DNA from: Actinoalloteichus caeruleus DSM 43889
Lineage (GTDB): Bacteria; Actinomycetota; Actinomycetes; Mycobacteriales; Pseudonocardiaceae
Length of the DNA: 64,000 bases
Direction: 5' to 3'
Assembly: GCF_000429185.2 (NCBI RefSeq)
Contig: NZ_AUBJ02000001.1
Span: forward strand, 1,922,001-1,986,000
Below, in pieces: positions 18,128-27,629 of this stretch. Made by a program: the position numbers and the translations under genes. Under the pieces are notes generated by a model. The model was given only the letters and a program-made list of their open reading frames with translations, was not told where the DNA came from and did no database searches. The stretch's first letter is position 1. Every line of letters starts with the position of its first letter.

Positions 18128-19756
18128 TCAGCGGTGGGTGGTGAGGTGGTGGGCGTAGGCGTGGGGGGTGAGGAAGTCGGGCATAGTCGGGCCGAGGGCG
18201 GTCGCGGTGAGGATGTCCACCGCCGCGTCGAGCCGGGTGGCCTCCGGGTTCTCCGCGCGGATCACGTCGAGTTCGGCACGCAGCGCCTCGCCGACCAGGT
18301 CGCGGGTGACGGTGGTGCCGTCGGTGAGGGTGGTGGCGGTGTGGATCCACTGCCACAGCTGGGCGCGGGCGATCTCGGCGGTGGCCGCGTCCTCCATGAG
18401 GCCGTGGATGGCGACCGCGCCGCTGCCGCGCAGCCAGGCGTCGAGGTAGCGCAGGCACACCCCGACGTTGGAGCGGACGCCTTCCCGGGTGACCTCGCGG
18501 CCGGCGCCGCCGAGGTCGAGGAGTTGGTCGGCGGTGACGTCGACGTCGTCGCGGGTGCGGTGGAGCTGGTGGGGGCGGTCGCCGAGGACGGCGGTGAACG
18601 CCTCGCCGCACACCGGCACCAGGGCGGGGTGGGCGACCCAGGACCCGTCGAACCCGTCGGTGGCCTCCCGGTCCTTGTCCTGCCTGACCTGGGCCAGGGC
18701 TTCTCGGTTGGCGTCCGGATCGCGGCTGGGGATCACGGCGGCCATCCCGCCGATGGCGTGGGCGCCGCGCCGGTGGCAGGTGCGGACGAGCAGTTCGGTG
18801 TAGGCCCGCATGAAGGGGACGGTCATGGTGAGACGGGCGCGGTCGGGCAGGACGACGTCGGCGCCGCGCCCGCCGAGGGTTCTGATCAGGCTGAACAGGT
18901 AGTCCCAGCGCCCGGCGTTGAGCCCGGCGGCGTGGTCGCGGAGTTCGTGGAGGATCTCGTCCATCTCGAAGGCGGCGGTGATGGTCTCGATGAGGACGGT
19001 GGCGCGGATCGTGCCCGGGGGCAGGCCGAGGGCGCGTTGGGCAAGCAGGAACACCTCGTTCCACAGGCGGGCTTCCCGGTGGTTCTCCAGTTTGGGCAGG
19101 TAGAGGTAGGGGCCGCTGCCGTCCTGGATGAGGCGGGTCGCGTTGTGGAAGACGTGGAGGCCGAAGTCGACCAGGCTGGCCGAGACGGGTCGGCCGTCGA
19201 TGCGGAGGTGTTTCTCCACGAGGTGCCAGCCTCGGGGCCTGGGCACGATGGTGGCCGGGTCCTCGGCGATCCGGTAGCGGCGTCCGGTGTCGGTGGTGAA
19301 GTCGATGCGGCGTCGGATGGCGTCGTGCAGGTTGAGTTGCCCGCCGATGATGTTGTCCCAGGTGGGGGCGGTGGCGTCCTCGAAGTCGGCCATCCACACC
19401 TTCGCGCCGGAGTTGAGGGCGTTGACGGTCATCCGCCGGTCCGGGGGTCCGGTGATCTCGACGCGGCGGTCGAGGAGCCCGGGTGGGGGTGGGGGGACGC
19501 GCCAGGTGGGGTCGTCGCGGATGGCGGCGGTTTCGGGCAGGAAGTGGGGTGTCTCGGTGCCGTCGGTGAGGCGGGCGCGGCGGTGGCGGCGGCGGTCGAG
19601 CAGCTGTCGGCGGTCGGCGGCGAAGGTGTTGTCCAGCAGCGCCAGGAAGTCGAGTGCGTCGGGGGTGAGGATCTCGTCGTACCGGTCGCGGAGCGGGCCG
19701 TGGATCTCGACGCGTCCGGTGGTGGGGAACGGGGTGTGTCGGGTGGCGGTCGTCAT
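18128..19756 (-). CDS. aceB: Malate synthase A
   Basis: This 542-residue enzyme condenses glyoxylate with acetyl-CoA to malate in the glyoxylate shunt. The family pattern is clear: [24 protein letters not shown], the R-x-x-G-x-H-L-x-E-K-H segment [35 protein letters not shown], the [10 protein letters not shown] motif, and [33 protein letters not shown] near the C-terminus. It lies 16 bp after aceA on the same strand, so the two shunt genes are co-transcribed. Confidence 0.96.
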   Translation of the reverse strand: MTTATRHTPFPTTGRVEIHGPLRDRYDEILTPDALDFLALLDNTFAADRRQLLDRRRHRRARLTDGTETPHFLPETAAIRDDPTWRVPPPPPGLLDRRVEITGPPDRRMTVNALNSGAKVWMADFEDATAPTWDNIIGGQLNLHDAIRRRIDFTTDTGRRYRIAEDPATIVPRPRGWHLVEKHLRIDGRPVSASLVDFGLHVFHNATRLIQDGSGPYLYLPKLENHREARLWNEVFLLAQRALGLPPGTIRATVLIETITAAFEMDEILHELRDHAAGLNAGRWDYLFSLIRTLGGRGADVVLPDRARLTMTVPFMRAYTELLVRTCHRRGAHAIGGMAAVIPSRDPDANREALAQVRQDKDREATDGFDGSWVAHPALVPVCGEAFTAVLGDRPHQLHRTRDDVDVTADQLLDLGGAGREVTREGVRSNVGVCLRYLDAWLRGSGAVAIHGLMEDAATAEIARAQLWQWIHTATTLTDGTTVTRDLVGEALRAELDVIRAENPEATRLDAAVDILTATALGPTMPDFLTPHAYAHHLTTHR

Positions 19757-19772
19757 CTCGTCCTCCCTCGGC

Positions 19773-21098
19773 TCAGAACTGGGCTTCCTCGGTGGAGCCG
19801 CGCAGCGCGGTGGTGGAGCTGTTCGGGTTCAGGGCGGTGCTGACGCGGTCGAACCAGCCGGTGCCGACCTCGCGTTGGTGGCGGGTCGCGGTGTAGCCGT
19901 GCGCCTCGGCGGCGAACTCGCGTTCCTGGAGGTCGACGTAGGCGGGCATTCCGGTGGTGGCGTACCGGGAGGCGAGGTCGAACATCGAGTGGTTCAGGGC
20001 GTGGAAACCGGCGAGGGTGATGAACTGGAAGCGGTAGCCCATGTGCCCCAGTTCCCGTTGGAATCGGGCGATGGTGGCCTCGTCGAGGTGCGCGCGCCAG
20101 TTGAACGAGGGTGAGCAGTTGTAGGCGAGGAGCTGGTCGGGGTAGCGGTCGTGGATGGCCTCGGCGAAGGCGCGGGCCACCTCCAGGTCGGGTTCGGAGG
20201 TCTCCATCCACAGCAGGTCGGCGTGGCGGGCGTAGGCGAGGCCGCGTTCGATGCAGGGTTCGAGGCCGGCGCGGACGGTGTGGAAGCCCTCCCCGGTGCG
20301 TTCTCCGGTGGTGAAGCGGCGGTCGCGTTCGTCGACGTCGCTGGTGAGCAGGGTCGCGGCCTGGGCGTCGGTGCGGGCGATGATGACGGTGGGGACGTCG
20401 AGGACGTCGGCGGCGAGGCGGGCGGCGTTGAGGGTGCGTTCGTGCTGGCGGATGGGGACGAGGACCTTGCCACCGAGGTGGCCGCACTTCTTCTCCGAGG
20501 CGAGCTGGTCCTCCCAGTGCACCCCGGCGGCGCCGGCGGCGATCATGGCGCGCATCAGTTCGAAGGCGTTGAGGGGCCCGCCGAAGCCGGCTTCGGCGTC
20601 GGCGACGATGGGCGCGTACCAGTCGACGTCGCGGTCGCCTTCGGCCCAGGAGATCTGGTCGGCCCTGGCGAGGGCGTTGTTGATGCGGCGGACGACGGCG
20701 GGCACCGAGTTGACCGGGTAGAGGCTCTGGTCGGGGTAGGTCTGGCCGGCGAGGTTGGCGTCGGCGGCGACCTGCCACCCGGAGAGGTAGATGGCGCGCA
20801 GTCCGGCGCGGACCTGTTGGACGGCCTGGTTGCCGGTGAGCGCGCCGAGGGCGTGCACGTAGTCCTGGGTGCCCAGCAGGTGCCACAACTTCTCGGCCCC
20901 GCGCCGGGCCAGGGTGTGTTCCTCGACGAGGCTGCCGCGCAGGGTGAGGACGTCCTCGGCGGTGTAGGAGCGTTCGACGCCGCGCCAGCGGGGGTTGGTG
21001 GCCCATTCGCGGCGCAGGGCGTCCGCCGCGTCGACGGGGTCGGGGGCGGCGGTGCGTTCCCGGCCCGGGGTGCGGGTGTCATCCGTGGTCGTGGTCAT
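19773..21098 (-). CDS. aceA: Isocitrate lyase
   Basis: This 441-residue enzyme splits isocitrate into glyoxylate and succinate. It shows [43 protein letters not shown] with the catalytic KKCGH loop, [10 protein letters not shown], and [19 protein letters not shown] 21098 ([10 protein letters not shown]) was chosen for the GGAGG placed 7 bp upstream; a longer frame has no ribosome site. It is divergent from ramB, and the shared upstream region holds repeated TTCCGCGAA elements. Confidence 0.97.
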   Translation of the reverse strand: MTTTTDDTRTPGRERTAAPDPVDAADALRREWATNPRWRGVERSYTAEDVLTLRGSLVEEHTLARRGAEKLWHLLGTQDYVHALGALTGNQAVQQVRAGLRAIYLSGWQVAADANLAGQTYPDQSLYPVNSVPAVVRRINNALARADQISWAEGDRDVDWYAPIVADAEAGFGGPLNAFELMRAMIAAGAAGVHWEDQLASEKKCGHLGGKVLVPIRQHERTLNAARLAADVLDVPTVIIARTDAQAATLLTSDVDERDRRFTTGERTGEGFHTVRAGLEPCIERGLAYARHADLLWMETSEPDLEVARAFAEAIHDRYPDQLLAYNCSPSFNWRAHLDEATIARFQRELGHMGYRFQFITLAGFHALNHSMFDLASRYATTGMPAYVDLQEREFAAEAHGYTATRHQREVGTGWFDRVSTALNPNSSTTALRGSTEEAQF

Positions 21099-21111
21099 CG
21101 GGCACCTCCGA

Positions 21112-21252
21112 TTTGCGAAGTCCGCGATCGTGCGGCGGGGTTTCCCGACGATGGCACGCCACGGATAACCGCTGGAAGGTTGCCAATCCGCCAATTTCCG
21201 CGAATTTCTCCCGGCTGTTCCGCGAATTCCGCGAAGACCCGTTTCCTATGCT
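21112..21252. promoter_or_regulatory. aceA-ramB intergenic region with repeated TTCCGCGAA elements
   Basis: TTCCGCGAA begins at 21196, 21218 and 21227 (spacings of 22 and 9 bp), and a related TTTGCGAAG lies at 21111-21119 close to the aceA start. A TATGCT (21247-21252) may be the ramB -10. The elements are likely operators for RamB acting on aceBA and itself; this is inference from position. Confidence 0.5.
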
Positions 21253-21312
21253 GGACCGGTCGCGCCCGGTCGCGGTCGGGCCCCGCCAGCGGCGTCGGGA
21301 GGGGTGGTCGTC

Positions 21313-22740
21313 GTGGACAGGACCTTCGTCGGAGCGAAGCTGCGTCACCTGCGGGAGAGCAGGTCGATGAGTCAGGTGAACCTGGCGAGGCTGTTGGAGA
21401 TCTCGCCGAGTTACCTGAACCAGATCGAACGGAACGTGCGGCCGTTGACGGTTCCGGTGTTGCTGCGGATCACCGAGGCGTTCGGGGTGGACGCGGAGTT
21501 CTTCGCCAACGACGACACGGGGCGTTTGGTGGCCGAGGTGCGGGAGGCGTTGCTGGACGAGGAGGTGGGGGCCGAGGCGTCGACGGGCGAGTTGACCGAG
21601 TTGGCGACGAACCTGCCGACGATCGCGCGGGCGCTGGTCCGGTTGCACCGCCGTTACCGGAGCGCGGTGGAGAACACGGCGGCGTTGACGGCGGAGAACG
21701 GCACCGGGTCGCACGGGAGCGCGGCGGCGCCGTTACCGCACGAGGAGGTGCGGGACTTCTTCTACGAGCGGGAGAACTACGTCGCCGAGCTGGACGAACG
21801 CGCCGAACGGTTGGCGGTGGGCCTGGACCTGCGGCGCGGGGAGGTGCGGGCGGCGCTGCGGGACCGGTTGTCCGGGACGCACGGGGTCCGGGTGACCAGT
21901 GAGGGGGTCGACGAGGCGGCCGGTGAGCAGCACCGGTACGAGCCGGCGGCCCGGGTGCTGCGGTTGGCGCCGACGCTGCGGTTCGGTCAGCAGGCGTTCC
22001 GGATGGCCTCGCAGATCGCCCTGTTGGAGCACGACCGGCTGATCAGCGCGTTGGCGGACTCGTACGCGTTCTCGGGGTCGGCGGCGAGGTCGTTGGCGCG
22101 GGTGGGGTTGGCGAACTACTTCGCGGGGGCGTTGATCCTGCCCTACGGGTCGTTCCTGCGGCGGGCCGAGGAGTTCCGGTACGACATCGAGCGGTTGTGC
22201 GACCACTTCAGCGTCGGGTTCGAGACGGTGTGCCACCGGTTGTCGACCTTGCAACGCCCCAGGGCGCGGGGGGTTCCGTTCTCGTTCGTGCGGGTGGACC
22301 GGGCGGGCAACATGTCGAAACGGCAGTCGGCCGCGGGTTTCCACTTCTCCCGGGTGGGTGGGGCGTGTCCGTTGTGGAACATCTACGAGGTGTTCAGCTC
22401 GCCGGGGAAGATCCTGACGCAGATCGCGACGTTGCCGGACGGCAAGAGCTACTTCTGGGTGGCGCGGACGGTGCGCCGCAACATCGGTGGGTTCGGCAGT
22501 CCGGGGAAGATGTTCGGGGTGGGGTTGGGCTGCGAGCTGCGGCACGCGCGGCGGTTGGTGTACTCCACGGGCCTGGACCTGGACGACCTGGAGGCGGCGA
22601 CGCCGATCGGGATGGGGTGCAAGGTGTGCGACCGGCCGGCGTGCCCGCAGCGGGCGTTCCCGGCGGTGGGCCGGCAGCTGACCGTGGACGAGAACACCAG
22701 CACCTTCGTCCCCTACCCGGCGGTGCCCGCCTCCCCCTGA
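21313..22740 (+). CDS. ramB: RamB-family acetate metabolism regulator
   Basis: The 475-residue XRE-family regulator starts with a helix-turn-helix (SQVNLARLLEISPSYLNQIERNVRPLTVPVL) and continues with the short-chain fatty acyl regulator region (QQAFRMASQIALLEHDRLI, LANYFAGALILPY). It ends with a cysteine-bearing domain (GMGCKVCDRPACPQRAFP). This is the RamB architecture known from Corynebacterium and Mycobacterium, where it controls aceA/aceB. GTG 21313 follows GGGAGGGG; a GTG at 21304 is also in frame. Divergent placement to aceA supports local control of the glyoxylate shunt. Confidence 0.92.
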   Translation: MDRTFVGAKLRHLRESRSMSQVNLARLLEISPSYLNQIERNVRPLTVPVLLRITEAFGVDAEFFANDDTGRLVAEVREALLDEEVGAEASTGELTELATNLPTIARALVRLHRRYRSAVENTAALTAENGTGSHGSAAAPLPHEEVRDFFYERENYVAELDERAERLAVGLDLRRGEVRAALRDRLSGTHGVRVTSEGVDEAAGEQHRYEPAARVLRLAPTLRFGQQAFRMASQIALLEHDRLISALADSYAFSGSAARSLARVGLANYFAGALILPYGSFLRRAEEFRYDIERLCDHFSVGFETVCHRLSTLQRPRARGVPFSFVRVDRAGNMSKRQSAAGFHFSRVGGACPLWNIYEVFSSPGKILTQIATLPDGKSYFWVARTVRRNIGGFGSPGKMFGVGLGCELRHARRLVYSTGLDLDDLEAATPIGMGCKVCDRPACPQRAFPAVGRQLTVDENTSTFVPYPAVPASP

Positions 22741-22765
22741 CCGGGGTGGGGTGGCTCGCGGTCAG
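22737..22765. terminator. Short hairpin at the end of ramB
   Basis: Arms CTGACCG (22737-22743) and CGGTCAG (22759-22765) with a 15-nt loop overlap the ramB stop, in a 78-bp convergent gap. Confidence 0.35.
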
Positions 22766-22818
22766 GGGTGAGGCGGTCAGTGGCGGCCAGTTCGGGGTGA
22801 GGCGGACGGCGGCGGCGG

Positions 22819-23289
22819 TCAGTCGAGGGCGAGGCCCAGTGCCAGACAGGCGACGGCGGCGGTGGCGGTCACCGAACGGACGACGTTGGCGCGGGTCCAG
22901 CGGCGTTCGAAGGCGCGGCGGGCGGTGCTGGCGGTTCCCCCGGTGGCGGCGAGCGCGGTGTTCAGCGGCACGTTGACGGCGCCGGTGACGGCGACGGTGG
23001 TGAGGCTGAGGGCGAGTCCGGCGAGCGGCCAGGGCAGGGCGGTTCCGCCTCCGGAGGTGAGGTGGGTGGCGGCGGCGAGGGCGGCGAGGAGCGGGGTGCC
23101 GAGGAAGGGCAGGAGGAACCACGGGTTGGGGATGACCTCGTTGATCCGTCGCATCACCCGCACGAAGGTGTCGTCGTCGACGCGGCGCAGCGCGGGCATC
23201 ACCCCGTAGGCGAATCCGGTGAACAGCCCGGCGACGAGCCCGCCGGTGACGGTGGCGGCGACGAGGGCGCCGGTGCCCAGCGCGCTCAT
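22819..23289 (-). CDS. DUF1772 / anthrone-oxygenase-like membrane protein
   Basis: This 156-residue protein has four hydrophobic segments, the first being ALVAATVTGGLVAGLFTGFAYGVMPAL, and the conserved N-P-W-F motif in VIPNPWFLLPF. The pattern matches DUF1772, a family related to anthrone oxygenases, although most members have no proven reaction. It has an ATG preceded by GGAGG. It is divergent from an AraC regulator, a common pairing for this family, so the AraC protein probably controls it. Confidence 0.75.
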   Translation of the reverse strand: MSALGTGALVAATVTGGLVAGLFTGFAYGVMPALRRVDDDTFVRVMRRINEVIPNPWFLLPFLGTPLLAALAAATHLTSGGGTALPWPLAGLALSLTTVAVTGAVNVPLNTALAATGGTASTARRAFERRWTRANVVRSVTATAAVACLALGLALD

Positions 23290-23532
23290 CGGCGGCCTCC
23301 GGTGACCGGCGCCCGCTCCGGGCCGGTGGGGGCGGCGGGCGGGGTGGCCGCGGGGGAACCGGGGCGGGCCGGCGGCGCCGGCAGCGGGGGCGGGCGACCC
23401 GGTGTCCGGTGGCGGCCGCTGTGAGGAGGACGGGGCCCCCGGCCGCCCTGTGGTGCTGTGTCATGGTCACAGTGAACCCCGGGCTGGTGAGACGATCCAT
23501 CGCCGAGAGGCTCGAGAACCTCATCGAGCGTC

Positions 23533-23538
23533 TAGGCT
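23533..23538 (+). promoter_or_regulatory. Putative -10 element for leaderless AraC gene
   Basis: TAGGCT lies 6 bp before the GTG start at 23545 with no ribosome site between them, the geometry of a leaderless actinobacterial transcript. Confidence 0.4.
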
Positions 23539-23544
23539 GCGGCG

Positions 23545-24492
23545 GTGGACGCGTTGACCGGGTTGTTGGACGGCGCTCGCGCGCGTGGCGCGTTCCTGGT
23601 GCGGTCGGTGCTGGACCCGCCGTGGTCGCTGCTGGTGCGGGACCGGGCTCCGCTGACGGTGCTGACCCCGTTGCGGGGCGAGGCGTGGGTGGTTCCGGAT
23701 GCCGGGGAGGCGGCCCGGCTGCGGCCGGGGGACGTGGCCCTGCTGCGGGGTCCCGACCCGTACCGGGTGGCCAGCTCTCCGGAGCTGCCGCCGACGGTGG
23801 TCATCCACCCCGGGGACCGGTCGGCCACGGTCGGCGGGGAGGAGTTGTGCGAGCGGCTGCGTCTGGGGGCCCGGTCGTGGGGTGGGGGTTCGGCGGAGGG
23901 CACGGTCCTGGTGACGGGCACCTACCACGCGGACGCGGCGGTGGGCCGCCGGTTGCTGACGGCCCTTCCCGCCCTGGCCGTCGTCCCGGCGGAGGCGGGT
24001 GAGGGGTCGCTGGTCTCCCTGCTGGGGTGGGAGATCACGCGGGACGAGCCGGGCCAGGAGGTGTTCCTCGACCGGTTGTTGGACCTGGTGGTGGTGTCCT
24101 CGGTCCGGGCCTGGTTCACCCGGTCCGGCTCGGCCGCCCCCGGCTGGTACTCGGCGGCCGGGGATCCGGTGGTGGGTCCGGCGCTGCGGCTGCTCCACGA
24201 CCGGGCGCGGGAGAACTGGACGGTGGCCGCGCTGGCCGCCGAGGTGGGGGTGTCGCGGGCGACGCTGGCACGGCGGTTCACCGAGTTGGTGGGGGAACCG
24301 CCGATGTCCTACCTGACCGACTGGCGGCTGAGCCTGGCCGCTGACCTGCTGCGCGGGTCGACGGCGACCTTGGAGGTGGTGGCGCGGCGCGTGGGTTACG
24401 GGAGTGCCTTCGCGTTGAGCACGGCGTTCCGCCGGGAGCGGGGCATGAGCCCCCGGGAGTTCCGGCGGGCCGGCGGCCGGGCCGCCGGCTGA
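23545..24492 (+). CDS. AraC family regulator with cupin sensor domain
   Basis: The 315-residue protein has an N-terminal cupin-type sensing domain (about residues 10-170, with WSLLVRDRAPLTVLTPLRGEAW and RLRPGDVALLRGP). The C-terminal AraC DNA-binding domain has two HTH motifs (WTVAALAAEVGVSRATLARRFTELVG and VARRVGYGSAFALSTAFRRERGMSPREFR). It probably controls the divergent DUF1772 gene. The ligand is unknown. Confidence 0.88.
   Translation: MDALTGLLDGARARGAFLVRSVLDPPWSLLVRDRAPLTVLTPLRGEAWVVPDAGEAARLRPGDVALLRGPDPYRVASSPELPPTVVIHPGDRSATVGGEELCERLRLGARSWGGGSAEGTVLVTGTYHADAAVGRRLLTALPALAVVPAEAGEGSLVSLLGWEITRDEPGQEVFLDRLLDLVVVSSVRAWFTRSGSAAPGWYSAAGDPVVGPALRLLHDRARENWTVAALAAEVGVSRATLARRFTELVGEPPMSYLTDWRLSLAADLLRGSTATLEVVARRVGYGSAFALSTAFRRERGMSPREFRRAGGRAAG
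24469..24489. terminator. Hairpin at the AraC 3' end
   Basis: Arms GCCGGCGGC (24469-24477) and GCCGCCGGC (24481-24489) with a 3-nt loop overlap the last codons of the gene. Confidence 0.35.
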
Positions 24493-24568
24493 GGCGCCCC
24501 CAGGCCGGCGGGTCGGCGGTCGGGGCCAGGTGGAGGGAGGTGCCCGCTCCCCGTGCCGGCCGCACCGT

Positions 24569-25354
24569 TCACAGCCGGTCCCAGGGCACCGAGGCATAGG
24601 TGTGGTGCAGCGTCCTCATCAGGTCCGGGTCGACGGGGAAGTGGTGGTCGTCGATCTGGCTGACCGGGCTCACCCCGCGCGAGTTGGTGACGAAGGCCGC
24701 GGACAGCCCGGGCAGGTCCGCCAGGCGCACCGGGCGGCGGTGTTGCGGCACGCCCCGCGCGGTCAGTCCCGCGACGAGGAGCCCTTCGGTGACACCGGCC
24801 AGCGCGGGCGCCTCCGGCCAGCGGACCTCGGTCCCGGCGAGGAAACCGATGTTGCTGACGGTGCCCTCGGTGACCAGGTCGTCCTGGCCGACGAGCAGGG
24901 CGTCGTCGAAACCGTCCTGCCTGGCCTGGCGGCCGTGGTGGAGCTGGGCGAAGGTGCCGACGTGTTTGAGGTGCGGCAGCGGGCGTTGGTAGCGGACCGA
25001 GCGGAGGCGTCGCGGAGCGGACGGTGGGTCAGCGGGTGGGCGGACGGTGACCAGCAGGGACGACGTGGGGGCGTCCTCTGGTTGGAAGGCGCTGACGCGC
25101 ACGGTGGCGTCGTGGCGGGCGGCCAGGGCGTGGCGGACGCGCCGGCGGACGAGGTCGCCGTCGAGCCCGGTTCCGAAGAGTTCCCGGTTGGCGGCGTCGA
25201 GCCGGTCGAGGTGGGCGGCCAACCCCCGGACCCGTCGGTTGCGGACCTGCATCGTGGTGACGTGTCCGTAGTTGACCGTCGCGGGCAGGAGGAGCTGGTC
25301 GACGGTGGCGGGGTGGCCGTCGATCTCGGCGTGGAGCACGCCCGGTGTGTTCAC
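24569..25354 (-). CDS. Class IV aminotransferase (PabC/Ilv-like)
   Basis: This 261-residue fold type IV PLP enzyme resembles aminodeoxychorismate lyase and D-amino-acid transaminases. The PLP lysine is in LPHLKHVGTF, and DDALLVGQDDLVTEGTVSNIGFL holds the conserved E-G-T/S-x-x-N motif. The C-terminus has LSAAFVTNSRGVSPVSQID. GTG 25354 was chosen because TAGCAT lies 8 bp upstream, which fits a leaderless start; a longer frame reaches 25432. The substrate cannot be decided. Confidence 0.82.
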   Translation of the reverse strand: MNTPGVLHAEIDGHPATVDQLLLPATVNYGHVTTMQVRNRRVRGLAAHLDRLDAANRELFGTGLDGDLVRRRVRHALAARHDATVRVSAFQPEDAPTSSLLVTVRPPADPPSAPRRLRSVRYQRPLPHLKHVGTFAQLHHGRQARQDGFDDALLVGQDDLVTEGTVSNIGFLAGTEVRWPEAPALAGVTEGLLVAGLTARGVPQHRRPVRLADLPGLSAAFVTNSRGVSPVSQIDDHHFPVDPDLMRTLHHTYASVPWDRL

Positions 25355-25362
25355 GGCGAGCG

Positions 25363-25368
25363 ATGCTA
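25363..25368 (-). promoter_or_regulatory. Putative -10 element for the aminotransferase gene
   Basis: On the minus strand, TAGCAT precedes the GTG 25354 by 8 bp with no ribosome site between them. Confidence 0.35.
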
Positions 25369-26004
25369 ACCGGAGCTCCCCCGCGGGGTCGGCCCCTGGC
25401 GCCGGGTGCCGTGGGCCGGGGGCGCGGGACACTTGGCGAACAGCCGGGAGGGCGCGCCCCTACCGTCGGTGGGGACGGTCGGACGCGGTGGGCAGCGCGA
25501 CTGAGCGCCAACCGTGAGTCCCGGCCCGGCCATGCGGGCCGCCCGTATGGGTGAGTGACGACGAATCGGTGGTGCCCTCACCCACGCGCGGATCCCCGTT
25601 GCCCCGGGGAGTGCGAGGTCGACGAGGTGCGCGGCCGCGCCCGCGGCGTGGGGACCGTACGGCTCGCGGTGGCAGGGCGAGGGAGTCGCCCGACCAGCCG
25701 GGGCCCGAGGATGCAGGGCACGGGCCGACCGGAGCTGGGGGGTCGGGCCGACCGCTGGCCCCGCCGGCGCCTGCCGGCCCTGCTCCGGCGGCGGCCGGTC
25801 ACGGCCAGGCGGCGGCCAGGCCCTGCGAGCCCCTGTCCACAGCGGAGCGGGCCCCGTCCGCTCGCACGCTGGCACCCCCGCCGCCGCTACACTGAGCGAC
25901 GGAGCCACTTCCCCGCGCGACCCCCCAGGACGAGGCACGTGCTGGAAGCCAGGGACGAGCAGGTCGAGGTGTCGTGGGCGGTCCCGCCGCCGAGGAGGAC
26001 CATG
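25369..26004. other. Divergent gene-free region
   Basis: No supported gene lies between the aminotransferase and the HTH regulator. A TACACT at 25888-25893 could be a -10 for the regulator, and GAGGAGG (25993-25998) is its ribosome site. Confidence 0.4.
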
Positions 26005-27219
26005 ATGGACAACACCGAACACCTGGGGCGGCGGATTCGCGCCCTGCGCCACGCCCGGGGGATGTCGCAGCAGGTCCTCGCCGACCTGTCCGGTTTCACC
26101 AAGTCCTACCTCTCCCACATCGAGACCGGCACGCGTCCGGTGGAACGCCGGTCCACGCTGGAAGCCCTCGCCGCCGCCCTGCGGGTCGCCCCGTCCGAGA
26201 TCAGCGGGCCGCTCGCCTGGTCCGCACCCGACCCGGTCGCCGCCGAGGCGCGTGCGGTCACCGAGGACCTCGCCGCCGTGCTGGCCGACCACCGCGTGGG
26301 TGACGTCCCGGACCGGCCCGTCCGGCCGTGGGGCGAGGTGGCGGCCGACGTGCGCCGGCTGAACTCCGACCTGCGGCCCCGCGCCGACTACGCGGCCCAG
26401 GGGTACCTGCTTCCCCGGCTCGTCGAGGAACTTCTCGTGACAGCGGGCCGTGCGTCCTCGCCACACCGCACCGACGCCCTGGTCGCGCTGGCCGACTGCT
26501 ACCACGCGGCGGCGGTCATCGCGAAGAACACCGGGGTCCGCCCCCTGGCGTGGGTGGCGGCCGACCGGCTCATGGGCGTCGCCGAGCGCCTGGGACGGCC
26601 CGAGCACACCGCGCACGCGCTGTGGGTTCGCACGCACATGATCGGCGGAGTGGGGCGGGAACGTCAGATCCGGCAGGCGGGCCGCTGGCTGGATCTGCTC
26701 GCGGACGAGATGTCCGACCACCGGGTGGCGCAGGCGGCGGGGCAGCTGCACCTGACGGCGGCGTTCGCGCACGCGACCCTCGCCGACGCCCGAGGTGCCG
26801 CCGACCACCTCCACGAGGCGGAGGTGGTGGCGAACCGGCTCTCCTCCGACGCCGGACGTTTCGGCTACCTGTGGTTCGGCCGCACCAACGTCACGTTCTG
26901 GCGGGTCTCGATCGCGGCGGAACTCGGGGAGCACACCCTGGTGGAACGGCTCGCCGAGGGCGTCGACCCGGGCACGCTGCCCGACCGGGGCCGGCAGGCG
27001 CAGTTCTACTCCGACTACGGCCGTTCCCTTGTCCGGGCGGGCCGGACCCGGGAGCGGGGGGTCCGGGTGCTTCGCCGCGCCGAGGAACTCGCGCCGCAGC
27101 TGACCAGGAACAATCCCCTGGTGCGGGAGGCCGTGCGTTTCGTTCTGGGCCGCCGGCTCGCCGAGCCCGCCGCACGGGAGGCAAGGGGGATGGCCCACCG
27201 CATGGGCGTCGCGGCCTGA
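26005..27219 (+). CDS. XRE-family HTH regulator with TPR-like C-terminus
   Basis: This 404-residue protein has an N-terminal HTH (GMSQQVLADLSGFTKSYLSHIETGTRPVERRSTLEAL) followed by a long helical region resembling tetratricopeptide repeats (LVALADCYHAAAVIAKNTG, QAAGQLHLTAAFAHATLADARGAADHL). Such Streptomyces-type proteins usually act as regulators responding to unknown signals. ATG 26005 is better spaced from GAGGAGG than ATG 26002. It is followed by a convergent ABC exporter operon. Confidence 0.82.
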   Translation: MDNTEHLGRRIRALRHARGMSQQVLADLSGFTKSYLSHIETGTRPVERRSTLEALAAALRVAPSEISGPLAWSAPDPVAAEARAVTEDLAAVLADHRVGDVPDRPVRPWGEVAADVRRLNSDLRPRADYAAQGYLLPRLVEELLVTAGRASSPHRTDALVALADCYHAAAVIAKNTGVRPLAWVAADRLMGVAERLGRPEHTAHALWVRTHMIGGVGRERQIRQAGRWLDLLADEMSDHRVAQAAGQLHLTAAFAHATLADARGAADHLHEAEVVANRLSSDAGRFGYLWFGRTNVTFWRVSIAAELGEHTLVERLAEGVDPGTLPDRGRQAQFYSDYGRSLVRAGRTRERGVRVLRRAEELAPQLTRNNPLVREAVRFVLGRRLAEPAAREARGMAHRMGVAA

Positions 27220-27629
27220 GGGCGACGGCTCGGCGCGGAACCCTGCCCCCCGTCCTCCCGATTCCCGGGTCGACGGATGGCGGGCGGGACGGTCGGTCGT
27301 GGGTGGGAGCTCGCCGGACCGTGCTGGTGCCCGGGTGGCCGATGTGGCCGGCGGCGACGGCAGCACCAGCGTTCCCGGTGTTCGCGCCCCCGGCACGGCG
27401 GCGATCGGACCAGCGCGCCGGTGGGTGCGATCGACCGTCAGGGTGTGCCGCCGACCTCGTTCCCCCTCGTCCTCGCGGCACCCTCGGAACGCCGGTCAGG
27501 GCTTCTGGGGGCCGTCGGAGGCGGCGGCCCCCTTGCTCACGGGGTGGCGGGGCGGCGGGGTGGTGGTTCCGCCGGCGCCGGTCGGGGCGGTGGGCGCGCC
27601 GCCCCGACCGCCCCGACCAGCGGGACCGG
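27220..27629. other. Gene-free convergent interval
   Basis: No gene is supported. The interval contains the strong hairpin at 27579-27610 close to the end of the ABC operon. Confidence 0.5.
27579..27610 (-). terminator. Perfect 12-bp hairpin after the ABC exporter operon
   Basis: Arms CGGTCGGGGCGG (27579-27590) and CCGCCCCGACCG (27599-27610) with an 8-nt loop lie 20 bp past the permease stop. Confidence 0.65.

Noticed and set aside
17036-19843. 935-codon plus-strand frame from the gene-free region through aceB
   Set aside because: It runs antisense to malate synthase and is G/V/E/R-rich low complexity.
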